Shown: piece after piece, positions 1 to 8,268 of the stretch
Layout: the number at the start of each line of letters is the position of its first letter
Numbering within the stretch: the stretch's first letter is position 1
Assembly: GCA_013154175.1 (NCBI GenBank)
Contig: JAADCZ010000017.1
Span: 1 to 41,004 of the forward strand
DNA: 41,004 bases
Direction of reading: 5' to 3'
From: Thermodesulfobacteriota bacterium
GTDB taxonomy: Bacteria > Desulfobacterota > Dissulfuribacteria > Dissulfuribacterales > QOAL01
Program-made: the position numbers and the translations under genes
The notes under the pieces: generated by a model
Database searches by the model: none
What the model was told of the DNA's origin: nothing
Seen by the model: only the letters and a program-made list of their open reading frames with translations

Positions 1-85
1 TAAGTGTGGTCTTACCATGGTCGATGTGACCAATAGTACCTACGTTTACATGCGGCTTCTTGCGCTCAAATTTCTGCTTGCTCAT
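1..85 (-). CDS. tuf: Elongation factor Tu, N-terminal fragment (partial)
   Basis: Reading the minus strand from the ATG at 83-85 gives the N-terminus of EF-Tu: MSKQKFERKKPHVNVGTIGH followed by IDHGKTTL, the P-loop of the GTPase domain. EF-Tu delivers aminoacyl-tRNA to the ribosomal A site. Only about 28 codons are present and the gene leaves the window on the left. A GAGGAG ribosome binding site (96-101) lies 10 bases before the ATG. Four tRNA genes lie directly upstream on the same strand, so tuf is probably expressed from a joint tRNA-tuf transcript, as in E. coli tufB. Identification is secure; only the length is unknown. Confidence 0.96.
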   Translation of the reverse strand, partial: MSKQKFERKKPHVNVGTIGHIDHGKTTL

Positions 86-147
86 GACCTATTTGCTCCT
101 CAGGTGTTAATTTTGGATTATTTTGGTAATGGCTTATCGTCCCTCAA

Positions 148-223
<76 letters not shown>

Positions 224-228
224 AGTGA

Positions 229-305
229 TGGAGCGGGAAACGGGACTCGAACCCGCAACCCTCAGCTTGGAAGGCTGATGCTCTAGCCAATTGAGCTATT
301 CCCGC
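229..305 (-). tRNA. glyT: tRNA-Gly (anticodon TCC)
   Basis: The minus strand gives a 77-nt cloverleaf with encoded CCA. The acceptor stem is GCGGGAA with TTCCCGC, the anticodon stem is TCAGC/GCTGA around loop CTTCCAA, and the T loop is GGTTCGAGTCCC. Anticodon TCC reads GGA/GGG glycine codons. It lies 5 bases from tRNA-Thr(GGT), so processing from a common precursor is likely. Confidence 0.95.
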
Positions 306-363
306 AATCCAAAACTTTTTATTTTCAACCCCTGTTTTCTAAAGGGATTAGAGCCGAAAAAAA

Positions 364-448
364 TGGTGGAGAGGGGAGGATTCGAACCTCCGAAGGCTTC
401 GCCAACAGATTTACAGTCTGTCCCCTTTGGCCACTCGGGAACCTCTCC
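364..448 (-). tRNA. tyrU: tRNA-Tyr (anticodon GTA)
   Basis: The minus strand gives an 85-nt class II tRNA with a long variable arm and encoded CCA. The acceptor stem is GGAGAGG with CCTCTCC, the anticodon loop is TGTAAAT, and the T arm contains GGTTCGAATCC. Anticodon GTA with a long variable arm identifies bacterial tRNA-Tyr. Confidence 0.95.
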
Positions 449-458
449 ACACCGTTTC

Positions 459-534
459 TGGAGCTGGCGATGGGACTCGAACCCGCAACCTGCTGATTAC
501 AAATCAGCTGCTCTACCAATTGAGCTACGCCAGC
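459..534 (-). tRNA. thrU: tRNA-Thr (anticodon TGT)
   Basis: The minus strand gives a 76-nt cloverleaf with encoded CCA. The acceptor stem is GCTGGCG with CGCCAGC, the anticodon loop is TTGTAAT and the T arm contains GGTTCGAGTCCC. Anticodon TGT reads ACA/ACG threonine codons. It is the first gene of the tRNA-tuf unit, directly behind the promoter at 551-578. Confidence 0.95.
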
Positions 535-550
535 CCAAGCTGAGCAGACA

Positions 551-578
551 ATAATAGTCTCAAAAATGGAAATTGCAA
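551..578 (-). promoter_or_regulatory. Sigma70-type promoter of the tRNA-tuf operon
   Basis: On the minus strand a -35-like TTGCAA (573-578) and a -10 TATTAT (551-556) are separated by 16 bases, just before tRNA-Thr(TGT) and just after the terminator that closes the qmo unit. The boxes are read directly; promoter activity is inferred. Confidence 0.65.
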
Positions 579-586
579 GTACTTTT

Positions 587-619
587 TCAATAAAAAATGG
601 GGCCGCTGAGGCCCCATTT
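587..619 (-). terminator. Rho-independent terminator after qmoC
   Basis: An AAATGGGGCC / GGCCCCATTT stem (595-604 with 610-619) with a 5-base loop is followed on the minus strand by a run of T. It lies 26 bases past the qmoC stop and ends the sulfur operon before the tRNA-tuf promoter. Confidence 0.85.
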
Positions 620-644
620 CAAGACGCTTATTTAAACAGGATAG

Positions 645-1931
645 TTATTCCTTGTCCTTGGCCTCAGCTTCTGCCTCTTCACCAGCGGACTCTTCCTCTG
701 GTGGAGGACCAACAGGAAGCACATCCTTTTCCATTCCGAAGCCAGCCTTACCCTGCCTCATGTCATCCTCATAACGCTGATAGACATAAGCTGTCGTCCT
801 GTACAGCAAGTGAGCGAACTTGCTGTAGGGTACAGCCAGGAACAGGGTCACGACTGTTGCCAGATGGAGAATATACGTCGGATATGCGATGGCTGCAATA
901 TTCATTAGCCTGAAAAGTTCAGCCAATACACCTGTGATACCTACTGCAAAGATCAGCCAAATAAGCAACCAATCCTGCTCGGAGCTCTTTAGTACACCAG
1001 CTGCAGTCTTTTCTTTTCTCATCTGGTAAATCATCCAGATGCCCACTATGAGCATAACTGCTGCCACGTTGGCAAATATCTTTATAGGATTCCAAAGTGG
1101 CATTGGTGTAAAGTGCTTATGAAGCAAGGGCACATAGATCACGTCGTTGATGACAAAGACCGTAGTGGTCACTATGAAGAGCATGATAAAGGACCATAGT
1201 AGCAGTTTGTGGCCCTTGGCCCTTGCATTGAGCTCCTTACATTCCTCAAACCTCTTGTGCTCGAAGATCTCCTGAAGAGCAGGCACAAGATACTTGGAAA
1301 ACAGTGGCCCAAGTGCAGGCTTTGGAGCCGTTCCGGTGTAGGAAACAACTCCTGACCCCTTGGCTATGTCTTCCCAGAAGTTTGATATACCCTTGTATGA
1401 GGCCCATACAATGAGACCTACAATGGGTAATACAACCAAGTCAATGGGCACGAATGTCAAAATCTTGTGATATGCAACTGTTCCCTCTGGGAAGGGAAAG
1501 CCTTCTCCTGTGTGAAGTGACCAGAGAAAGGCAACGATATACCATACAACGAATGCTGCTATGACTGTGCCCAAAACACCCGCAGTGTTGGAAAGCATGT
1601 CTGCAAGCGCCTTTGGCTCCGCATAGTACTTGATAGCGTTGAGCCTAATGGCACCCAGAACATCTCCTGGCTTGGCATCCCTAGGACAGTAAGCAGAGCA
1701 ATCGCCACACTGATGGCACAACCAAACGTCTGCATCACCTGCTATCTTTGATGCCAAACCCCACTGTGCCCATAACATTTCCTTACGGGGGAATGCCCTC
1801 TCCTCTGTGGAGAGAGGACATACCACCGAGCATGTTGCACATTGGTAGCAGCGGTTAACTGTATCACCGCCAGCTTCCATCAACCCCCTGATGAACGATA
1901 AATCCGGCTGTATCTTCTTTGTCTCAGCCAT
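645..1931 (-). CDS. qmoC: QmoC, membrane subunit of the quinone-interacting Qmo complex
   Basis: Membrane subunit of the QmoABC complex, which passes electrons between the (mena)quinone pool and APS reductase at the inner face of the cytoplasmic membrane. The 428-residue protein starts with an HdrC-like ferredoxin part: cysteines 28, 31, 34, 38 and 72, 75, 78, 82 form two [4Fe-4S] motifs. A heme-b-type membrane part with about six hydrophobic segments follows (roughly 107-135, 158-180, 246-270, 288-308, 325-345, 350-375). The C-terminus is a short Glu/Ala-rich cytoplasmic tail. The ATG has an AGGAGGT site overlapping the qmoB stop, so translation is probably coupled. Last gene of the sat-apr-qmo cluster. 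Confidence 0.95.
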   Translation of the reverse strand: MAETKKIQPDLSFIRGLMEAGGDTVNRCYQCATCSVVCPLSTEERAFPRKEMLWAQWGLASKIAGDADVWLCHQCGDCSAYCPRDAKPGDVLGAIRLNAIKYYAEPKALADMLSNTAGVLGTVIAAFVVWYIVAFLWSLHTGEGFPFPEGTVAYHKILTFVPIDLVVLPIVGLIVWASYKGISNFWEDIAKGSGVVSYTGTAPKPALGPLFSKYLVPALQEIFEHKRFEECKELNARAKGHKLLLWSFIMLFIVTTTVFVINDVIYVPLLHKHFTPMPLWNPIKIFANVAAVMLIVGIWMIYQMRKEKTAAGVLKSSEQDWLLIWLIFAVGITGVLAELFRLMNIAAIAYPTYILHLATVVTLFLAVPYSKFAHLLYRTTAYVYQRYEDDMRQGKAGFGMEKDVLPVGPPPEEESAGEEAEAEAKDKE

Positions 1932-1943
1932 TTTAACTACCTC

Positions 1944-4262
1944 CTACCAGCCCTTGAATGGATTGGGTCCCATTCCTAATACTTCCTCTACGAAGTCGTC
2001 TATTATCTGTGGAACCTTATCATACTCATCTATTGCGATTTCACGGAGCTTGACCCTTTCTGGCTCCATGCCCAGGGAGTTGAGTGACTCTGCCACGTTG
2101 TCCATACGCCTGTTGGCTAGCTCACTACCCTTAATAAAGTGACACTGATACTCATCGCCGTAACGGCAACCTAACAGCAATGCACCGTCGAGTCCGCTTG
2201 ACATGGCGTCTTTGATCCAGGATACGTTAACAGATCCGAGGCAACGTACAGGAATGATCCTGACCAGTGGTGACCAGGTCAGTCCCTTGCGAGCTGCCAT
2301 TTCCAGAGCTGGGTAGGCGTCGTTCTCACATGCAAAGCAGATCATCCTCAGCTTGTCATCGTCATCATCTGGAACCTCGATTGCCTTAATCATGGAGCCT
2401 ACGATATCGATATTGTAGTCCTTGAATCCAATGATACGCTCTGGACAGGCACCCATACATGTACCACAACGGCGACACCTTGATGGATTGGGCTTTGGCG
2501 TACCCTTTTCATCATCGTCTAGGGCACCGAACGGACACTCCTCTGTACAGCGCTTACACTGTGTACAACGCTGGAAGTAGAAGTCTGGATAATCGTAATC
2601 CCATGTACGAGGATGTACTGCATGACCTTCCTCGGCTGCAACCACAGACTGAATAGCCTTAAGTGATGCACCTGTGGCATCCTCCATGGCCTCTTCGATG
2701 GTCATGGTGCGGCGAACACCACCTGCAGCGTAAACGCCAGTACGGCGTGTCTCGTATGGGAAGCAGATAAAGTTTGAATCGCAGTAACCGCCAAACAGAT
2801 CCAGATCTCTGAATGCCGGACCCTGCCTGTAAGCAAAGTTGACTACCGGCTCAAACTTGGTGGTTGGAACCATACCAGTGGCAAGAACCACCATATCCAC
2901 GTCAACATTAATATCTTCACCAAGTATGGTGTTTTCTACTGTAACATTGAGTCCATCGCCTGCTGGCTCAACCTTGGTAACAGCACCCTTGGTGAGGAAC
3001 ACACCAGGATCATTCTGGAGTCCTTTATAGAAGTACTCATACTGACCTGGAGTCCTCATATGCTGATAGAATACGTAGGCCTTTCCATCATCGGGATTGT
3101 CTTCCCTCACATATTTGGCCTGCTTGAGAGCGACCAAACTTGTGACTGCACCAGCATATGGGAAGTCAGCATCGTCCTCATTAGCGCCTGGGCTGAGAAC
3201 GAAGGCTACGGACTTAACTTCCTTTCCGTCAGATGGCCTCTTGATTTTGCCCTCTTTGGCCAACTCCTCAAACTGGACATTGGTGACTACATTTGGGTTA
3301 CCCCAGCCAAGATGCTCAAACTCGCCTTCTTCAGGCTCATAAGGCTTCCATCCTGAGGCGAGAACGATTGCGCCAACGATTTCTGCATTGGGATCTACTT
3401 CCATGTAGTCGTGGCGACCCTCGTTCTTCTCTTCATATTTTTTCTTCTGCTCGTCTGCAGAAAGCTCGTTTCCATTCTCGTCCAGTTTTTCCTCTTCGGT
3501 AAGAGGCACAGGAGCATCCCATTCGCTCTTAGTGCCGGCTTCCTTCAAGGAAATCCTGAATGCGCCAGGAGCTCCAGCAGTCCTGGCTACTTCGGTGCTG
3601 GTACGGACATCGATATTTGGATGGTTCTGCACCTTCTCAATTAGATCGTTGACGATTGGATCCACTAGATTGTCATAAGGTGGTCCTACAGGTACCTGCT
3701 TGCGAAGCTTTGCTGCAAAACCTCCGAGCTGTGGCTCCTTCTCAACGATTATAACCTTGTGGCCTGCATCAGCTGCTTCTAGTGCTGCAGAAAGGCCAGA
3801 TACACCACCACCAATTACTAAAACATCCTCGCTGGCATCTTCCATCTTCTCTGGTGTTGGCAGTTCAGCCTTCTGGCACCTGGTGATAGCCATACGGACA
3901 TAATCCTCGGCTAGTTCCTGAATATGTTCCTTTTCCTTCTCTGGATCTTCCGCATCCTCTTTAACCTTCTTAGACCAGGCAACCAGTTCCCTAATGCCTA
4001 CTCTTTCTACATAAACTCCAGGGAATTTCAGGCCTTCAAAATCGTAACGGAAGGAAAGGCCAAGAATCGCAAGAGCGTTGAGCTCCTCTGATTCTACATC
4101 TGCCTTGATCATGGCAAGGCCTTCAGCACCGTAAAGATCGTCGTGCTTTTTGGCGACTGCCACACCCATATCTTCAGTGGCAAGCTCTAGGAGCTTGTCC
4201 ACATCCACAGCCTCACCGATACCATCACCTGTATATATATATACACCTATCTTTTTTGACAT
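1944..4262 (-). CDS. qmoB: QmoB, flavoprotein/iron-sulfur subunit (HdrA-MvhD-like)
   Basis: Large soluble subunit of the Qmo complex (772 residues), related to heterodisulfide reductase HdrA. A divergent HdrA-type N-terminal part comes first, followed by an FAD-binding region with GGGVSG at 151-156. Two ferredoxin-type clusters begin around residues 567 (CTQCKRC) and 597 (CRRCGTC). A C-terminal MvhD-like domain starting near residue 640 contains MICFACEN and LLGCRYGDEYQCH. The N-terminal 90 residues contain no cysteine although the HdrA-like fold is recognisable. An acidic stretch (VPDDDDDKLR) precedes the MvhD part. It overlaps qmoA by one base (TAATG) behind an AGGAGG site, so the two are translationally coupled. 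Confidence 0.95.
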   Translation of the reverse strand: MSKKIGVYIYTGDGIGEAVDVDKLLELATEDMGVAVAKKHDDLYGAEGLAMIKADVESEELNALAILGLSFRYDFEGLKFPGVYVERVGIRELVAWSKKVKEDAEDPEKEKEHIQELAEDYVRMAITRCQKAELPTPEKMEDASEDVLVIGGGVSGLSAALEAADAGHKVIIVEKEPQLGGFAAKLRKQVPVGPPYDNLVDPIVNDLIEKVQNHPNIDVRTSTEVARTAGAPGAFRISLKEAGTKSEWDAPVPLTEEEKLDENGNELSADEQKKKYEEKNEGRHDYMEVDPNAEIVGAIVLASGWKPYEPEEGEFEHLGWGNPNVVTNVQFEELAKEGKIKRPSDGKEVKSVAFVLSPGANEDDADFPYAGAVTSLVALKQAKYVREDNPDDGKAYVFYQHMRTPGQYEYFYKGLQNDPGVFLTKGAVTKVEPAGDGLNVTVENTILGEDINVDVDMVVLATGMVPTTKFEPVVNFAYRQGPAFRDLDLFGGYCDSNFICFPYETRRTGVYAAGGVRRTMTIEEAMEDATGASLKAIQSVVAAEEGHAVHPRTWDYDYPDFYFQRCTQCKRCTEECPFGALDDDEKGTPKPNPSRCRRCGTCMGACPERIIGFKDYNIDIVGSMIKAIEVPDDDDDKLRMICFACENDAYPALEMAARKGLTWSPLVRIIPVRCLGSVNVSWIKDAMSSGLDGALLLGCRYGDEYQCHFIKGSELANRRMDNVAESLNSLGMEPERVKLREIAIDEYDKVPQIIDDFVEEVLGMGPNPFKGW

Positions 4263-5509
4263 TAGCTTGCCCTCCTAGCGATTGTCTGTACGGCCTTAAG
4301 TGCCGCAGCGGTTGCACTCTGACCAGAAGATACAACATCTATTGGTCTTTTTGCGCATCCGCAGGGTATGATCCCCTCCTTAGGCACGACGAAACCATCT
4401 GCGTCGTACTCAATTCCTGGAATCTGCGCCTCTGCGCCAACAGGCTGCATACCTGTTGCCAGTACGGCCATATCCACTTCCTGCTCCTTCTTTCCGCCGC
4501 CGATGGTATCTTCGGCAACAAGCTTGACCGCTCCTGGCGCATCACCGGGAAGTATATCTGCAACCTTACCCTTGATGAAATGGACCTTGTCCATTTCCTT
4601 TACCTTCTTGTAGAACTTTTCGTACTTAGCGCCAGGGGAGCGAATGTCTATATAGAATACGTAACATTCGCAATCAGGATTTTGCTCTTTAATATATGTA
4701 ATCTGCTTCAGTGTGGCCATACAGCAAATATATGAGCAGAAGCCAAGGTGATTCTCATCCCTGGAACCTGCGCACTGTACGAATCCTATACTTTTGGGAG
4801 CTTCATTGTCTGATGGGCGTACAATTTTTCCGCCAGTTGGGCCAGACGGGGATGCCAGTCTTTCCATCATCATGTTGGTGATGACGTTTTCATAATCGTT
4901 GAATTTGAGATTGGTCAACTTGGTCGGATCATAGGGTTTCCAACCCGTGGCAACGACTATAGCCCCTACGTTCAAATTGACTGTCTCCTCAGACTGGCTG
5001 GTGTCAATATGTCCTGGAGGCATGGCTGCCTTTATGGCCTCAAGCTCGTCTCCTGATACATTCTCTAGATCCAAGACGCACTGATTTGGGAAGGCCATAG
5101 GATGGGGCATGTAGATAGGCTTGCGAGTAGTAAGGCCGAAGTTGAATTCATCTGGAACTTCCGTCTTGGCCGCCTGCTCACCAGCCTTGCAGTTTGTACA
5201 CTGTGGCGTAGTTCCTCTTGGGCGTACCTTGATGGTGACATTGAAGTCTCCAGGTCCGCCAGATATAGATTCCACATCTGCCATTGTGTAAAAGGTGATT
5301 CTGGGATTGGTCTTGATTCTCTTAAAGTTGATCTCTAGACCGCACGTGGGCGGGCAGAGCTTCGGAAAGTACTTGTTGAGCTGGGCAACGCGCCCGCCAA
5401 GATAACTTTCCTTCTCTACCAAATACACATTATAGCCCATTTCGGCGGCTTCGACGGCGGCTGTAACACCACTGAAACCTCCGCCAATTACTAGGATGCT
5501 ATCGCTCAT
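4262..5509 (-). CDS. qmoA: QmoA, FAD-containing subunit of Qmo complex
   Basis: HdrA-like flavoprotein subunit of QmoABC (415 residues from the chosen start). The dinucleotide-binding motif GGGFSG is at 9-14 and an FAD-stabilising VEKESYLGGR follows. The family-typical CPPTCGLEIN and a Cys-rich FVQCAGSRDE...CSYICCM segment are present. The open frame reaches back to 5527, but that first ATG would place the AAGGAG ribosome site inside the gene. The ATG at 5507-5509 has AAGGAG 7 bases upstream and begins at the usual position before the FAD motif, so it was preferred. It is the first gene after the aprA terminator, so qmoABC may have its own promoter or depend on read-through. Confidence 0.95.
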   Translation of the reverse strand: MSDSILVIGGGFSGVTAAVEAAEMGYNVYLVEKESYLGGRVAQLNKYFPKLCPPTCGLEINFKRIKTNPRITFYTMADVESISGGPGDFNVTIKVRPRGTTPQCTNCKAGEQAAKTEVPDEFNFGLTTRKPIYMPHPMAFPNQCVLDLENVSGDELEAIKAAMPPGHIDTSQSEETVNLNVGAIVVATGWKPYDPTKLTNLKFNDYENVITNMMMERLASPSGPTGGKIVRPSDNEAPKSIGFVQCAGSRDENHLGFCSYICCMATLKQITYIKEQNPDCECYVFYIDIRSPGAKYEKFYKKVKEMDKVHFIKGKVADILPGDAPGAVKLVAEDTIGGGKKEQEVDMAVLATGMQPVGAEAQIPGIEYDADGFVVPKEGIIPCGCAKRPIDVVSSGQSATAAALKAVQTIARRAS

Positions 5510-5536
5510 CTCCCCGCTCCTTTTCAAATTTTTTTT

Positions 5537-5561
5537 CCAAATGGGATCGATTTCCCTTTGG
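5537..5561. repeat. Imperfect inverted repeat just upstream of qmoA
   Basis: CCAAATGGGA (5537-5546) pairs with TCCCTTTGG (5553-5561) with one bulged base. It lies about 27 bases before the qmoA start, next to an A/T tract. It may fold in the qmoA leader RNA or bind a protein; the function is not known. Confidence 0.5.
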
Positions 5562-5577
5562 CAAGTAGCTCACGGCC

Positions 5578-5593
5578 TTGAATTTAAATTCAA
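5578..5593. promoter_or_regulatory. 16-bp perfect palindrome between aprA and qmoA
   Basis: TTGAATTTAAATTCAA is a perfect palindrome between the aprA terminator and qmoA, about 70 bases before the qmoA start. A dimeric regulator could bind here. I cannot name the regulator, and no clean -35/-10 pair is visible beside it. Confidence 0.5.
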
Positions 5594-5611
5594 CCCCGTC
5601 AGCCACCTGTA

Positions 5612-5649
5612 TTTAAAAAAATGCCAGGCACCGCCTTAACGGTGCCTGG
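5612..5649 (-). terminator. Rho-independent terminator downstream of aprA
   Basis: A perfect 10-bp stem CCAGGCACCG / CGGTGCCTGG (5624-5633 with 5640-5649) with a 6-base loop is followed on the minus strand by CA and seven T. It should end or attenuate the sat-aprBA transcript before qmoABC. Confidence 0.85.
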
Positions 5650-5675
5650 ACAGTTATACTAATTTCCAGGTCGTT

Positions 5676-5693
5676 TGCCAATATTTATTGGCA
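5676..5693. repeat. Short inverted repeat after the aprA stop
   Basis: TGCCAAT / ATTGGCA with a 4-base ATTT loop lies 7 bases past the aprA stop codon. It lacks a T run on the minus strand, so it is more likely a 3'-end stabilising or processing hairpin, or chance, than a terminator. Confidence 0.4.
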
Positions 5694-5700
5694 TCCGATT

Positions 5701-7689
5701 TTATTCACTAATGATCTGGTAGCACTTCTTCTTCATACAGGTCCACTCACCAGTCTTTGGATCGTACTTGGAGTTGACGAAGCACTTCCAACCGCCCTCG
5801 TCAAAATCCTTGTCGTCAGCCTGCATGAAGTCACCGCGATAGTAGAAGCCAGGATACCTGGACTCTTCACGGAACTGGATGTGACGGAGGTGATCCTCAA
5901 CGGTCCAGATCCTGTGGAGGTTCTCCCATGCACGGAGAAGCTCATGGAGACCACCAGCAGCCATCTTCTCGGAGTCCTCACGGAGCCACTGCAGATGCTG
6001 CATTACGATCTCGAGGAGCTTGCCATTTGTCATGTAGTATGGAGACCAACCTCCACCGTACTCGTCGGTGTACTTCATCAGCCTTTCCATCATGTGGCGA
6101 GGCTTGATGTAGTTGGGGTTGACCATCTCGTGAGTGGTCTTCTGGTAGTTCTCATAGTATACCTTAACTGGTTTGTAGATCTCCTCCTTGAGCTCATCAG
6201 CGCTCTCTTTGATAGTAGGAGTGAAATCTGCATTGTCGCGGATGTAGCGAGCCATTGCCTTAGCAGCAATACGACCCTCAGCATGAGAACCGGAGGAGAA
6301 CTTGTGACCGGATGCACCAACACCGTCACCAGCGGTGAAGAGACCGTTAACGGTGGTCATCCTGTTGTAGCCCCACTTGTACTCATCTGGTACCCAGTCC
6401 TCATTTGGACCGCTGACCCAGATACCACAGCAACCGGAGTGAGAACCCAGCATGTAGGGCTCAGTTGGCATAATCTCAGAACCAACCTTCTCAGGCTCGA
6501 TGTTCATGGAAGCCCACAGACCTGCCTGACCAACGGACATGTCAAGGAAGTCTTCCCAAGCTTCACTTTCGAGCTCTTTCCAGTACTTCTTGAGGGCCTT
6601 CTCATCCATACCCTCTTTCTTCTTCTCTTCGAGGAAGGCGTTCAGAGCAGCAGCAGTATCCATGTAGATAGGACCGCGGCCTTCCTTCATTTCGAAGAGC
6701 ATCAGATGGTTACGGAGACAGGTAGGTGTAACAGGAGCAAGTCCGTAAGGAGCGTACTTCTCGAGCTCTTTCTTAGCCCTTTCGCTCTTTACATAGTGCT
6801 CACCATAACCGTTGGTAACTGTGGCCTTGAAGAGCAAGAACCAAGCACCAACTGGGCCGTAACCATCCTTGAAGCGGGATGGGGTGAAGCGGTTTTCCAT
6901 CATGGTCATCTCGGCACCAACCTGCATACACATGGTGTATGTGGAACCCGCGTTCCATACTGGGTACCAAGCACGTCCCTTACCTTCGTCAGTTGAACGT
7001 GGACGGAAAATGTTAACAGCACCACCACAAGCTACCAAGATTGCCTTGGCCTTGTAGATGCATACCTTGTTCTCACGTACGCTGAAGCCAACAGCACCAG
7101 CGATGGTGTTGTCCTTGTTGGCATCGAGGAGAAGCTTAACGATGAAGATACGCTCATGGAGATCATATCCCTTTTCCTCAAGTGCTGCCTTTGCTGCCTC
7201 AGCAACGATGCACTTGTAGGACTCACCGTGGATCATGATCTGCCACTTACCGGTACGGACAGGTACGCCACCTTCGGTAAGCTTTTTGCCTTCGCTTCCC
7301 TTCTTCTTCCAAATTGGAAGTCCCCACTCCTCAAAGTGGTGAACTGAATCATCAACGTGACGACCGAGGTCGAAGATCAGGTCCTCACGGACAACACCCA
7401 TGAGGTCGTTCCTGACCATACGAACGTAGTCAGAAGGTGTGTTCTCACCAATGTAGGTGTTAATAGCGGAAAGACCCTGAGCAACAGCGCCTGAACGCTC
7501 GAGAGCAGCCTTGTCAACCAAGCAGCAAGTAGCTCCGTCGGGTAACCACTTTCCAATTTCCCAGGCAGCACCGCAGCATGCCATACCACCACCTACTAAG
7601 AGGGCATCATAGGAATACTCTTCTACTGGGACCTTTGAAAGGTCTGGCTCAGCCAGAAGTTCCCATGTCGGTTTATTGGGTAATGCCAT
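5701..7689 (-). CDS. aprA: Dissimilatory adenylylsulfate (APS) reductase alpha subunit
   Basis: Catalytic FAD subunit of APS reductase (662 residues), which converts APS plus two electrons to sulfite and AMP in the cytoplasm, or the reverse in sulfite oxidation. The FAD-binding GGGMACCGAA lies near residue 35. Family blocks include CLVDKAALERSGAVAQG, RFTPSRFKDGYGPVGAW and the SHSGCCGIW block that carries the family's active-site histidine. GVGASGHKFSSGS completes the fumarate-reductase-like fold. Length matches the family. The ATG has AGGAGG upstream, and aprB lies 56 bases before it. Strong identification; the direction of the reaction in vivo cannot be told from this gene alone. Confidence 0.98.
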   Translation of the reverse strand: MALPNKPTWELLAEPDLSKVPVEEYSYDALLVGGGMACCGAAWEIGKWLPDGATCCLVDKAALERSGAVAQGLSAINTYIGENTPSDYVRMVRNDLMGVVREDLIFDLGRHVDDSVHHFEEWGLPIWKKKGSEGKKLTEGGVPVRTGKWQIMIHGESYKCIVAEAAKAALEEKGYDLHERIFIVKLLLDANKDNTIAGAVGFSVRENKVCIYKAKAILVACGGAVNIFRPRSTDEGKGRAWYPVWNAGSTYTMCMQVGAEMTMMENRFTPSRFKDGYGPVGAWFLLFKATVTNGYGEHYVKSERAKKELEKYAPYGLAPVTPTCLRNHLMLFEMKEGRGPIYMDTAAALNAFLEEKKKEGMDEKALKKYWKELESEAWEDFLDMSVGQAGLWASMNIEPEKVGSEIMPTEPYMLGSHSGCCGIWVSGPNEDWVPDEYKWGYNRMTTVNGLFTAGDGVGASGHKFSSGSHAEGRIAAKAMARYIRDNADFTPTIKESADELKEEIYKPVKVYYENYQKTTHEMVNPNYIKPRHMMERLMKYTDEYGGGWSPYYMTNGKLLEIVMQHLQWLREDSEKMAAGGLHELLRAWENLHRIWTVEDHLRHIQFREESRYPGFYYRGDFMQADDKDFDEGGWKCFVNSKYDPKTGEWTCMKKKCYQIISE

Positions 7690-7745
7690 TTTTTATTCCT
7701 CCTTGCTAAAAATTTTTGTGTTTAAGTTCAAATTAGCCCGTAAAA

Positions 7746-8195
7746 TTAATCGAAGTCGGATGGCTTGCAGGTAGCCCTTGAGCTATCTGCAGTCTCTGTG
7801 AAAAGAAGCTCGTTGTCGAGCTGATCTGCACCAGGTGATGGCTTTCCATCATAGGGCTTGATTGAACCTTCAGGAGTTGTCCTGATGGGGAACTTAAAGC
7901 GCTTCATGTTTCCATTCCTGAACTTGATGGTCCACATGATGGAGTCGGTACCACGCATGGGCTGTACGTAACCACCCATGGGGCAGATGTCAGCATAGTG
8001 ACGCACTTCAATTGCACCCTGAGGGCAGATCTTTACACAGGAGTAGCACTCCCAGCACTGATCTGGTTCCTGGTTGTAGGCCCTCATCTCATCGGGATTC
8101 AGGACCATCAGGTCATTGGGGCAGATGTACATACAAGCTGTTTTCTCCCCACCTTTGCAACCATCACACTTTTCTGGGTTGACAAAGCTTGGCAT
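7746..8195 (-). CDS. aprB: APS reductase beta (iron-sulfur) subunit
   Basis: Ferredoxin-like electron-transfer subunit that forms a heterodimer with AprA (149 residues from the chosen start). Cysteines 10, 13, 21, 25 and 47, 50, 53, 57 bind two [4Fe-4S] clusters. A C-terminal extension that wraps around AprA in known structures follows. The open frame extends to 8231, but those extra codons contain the AGGAGGT ribosome site; the ATG at 8193-8195 lies 6 bases after it and gives the family-typical MPSFVNPEKCDGC start. Expressed with sat and aprA. Confidence 0.97.
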   Translation of the reverse strand: MPSFVNPEKCDGCKGGEKTACMYICPNDLMVLNPDEMRAYNQEPDQCWECYSCVKICPQGAIEVRHYADICPMGGYVQPMRGTDSIMWTIKFRNGNMKRFKFPIRTTPEGSIKPYDGKPSPGADQLDNELLFTETADSSRATCKPSDFD

Positions 8196-8235
8196 TTTAA
8201 TACCTCCTACTTTTTTTATTTTCGTCCACAATCGT

Positions 8236-8254
8236 GGGCGGGGGCTGCCCGCCC
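8236..8254. repeat. GC-rich hairpin in the sat-aprB spacer
   Basis: GGGCGGG (8236-8242) pairs with CCCGCCC (8248-8254). The T run follows it on the plus strand, not on the coding strand, so it does not look like a terminator for sat. A second small dyad CCAC/GTGG lies beside it. It may be an mRNA processing or stability element in the aprB leader. Confidence 0.5.
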
Positions 8255-8268
8255 TTTTTCATGATAAA

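Noticed and set aside
291-554. Plus-strand open frame of 87 codons with ERGGFEPP-type sequence
   Set aside because: It runs antisense through three tRNA genes; such frames are a well-known false annotation.
5881-6996. Plus-strand open frame of 371 codons
   Set aside because: It lies wholly antisense to aprA, has no ribosome site, and its sequence resembles no protein family; it is a by-product of aprA codon use.
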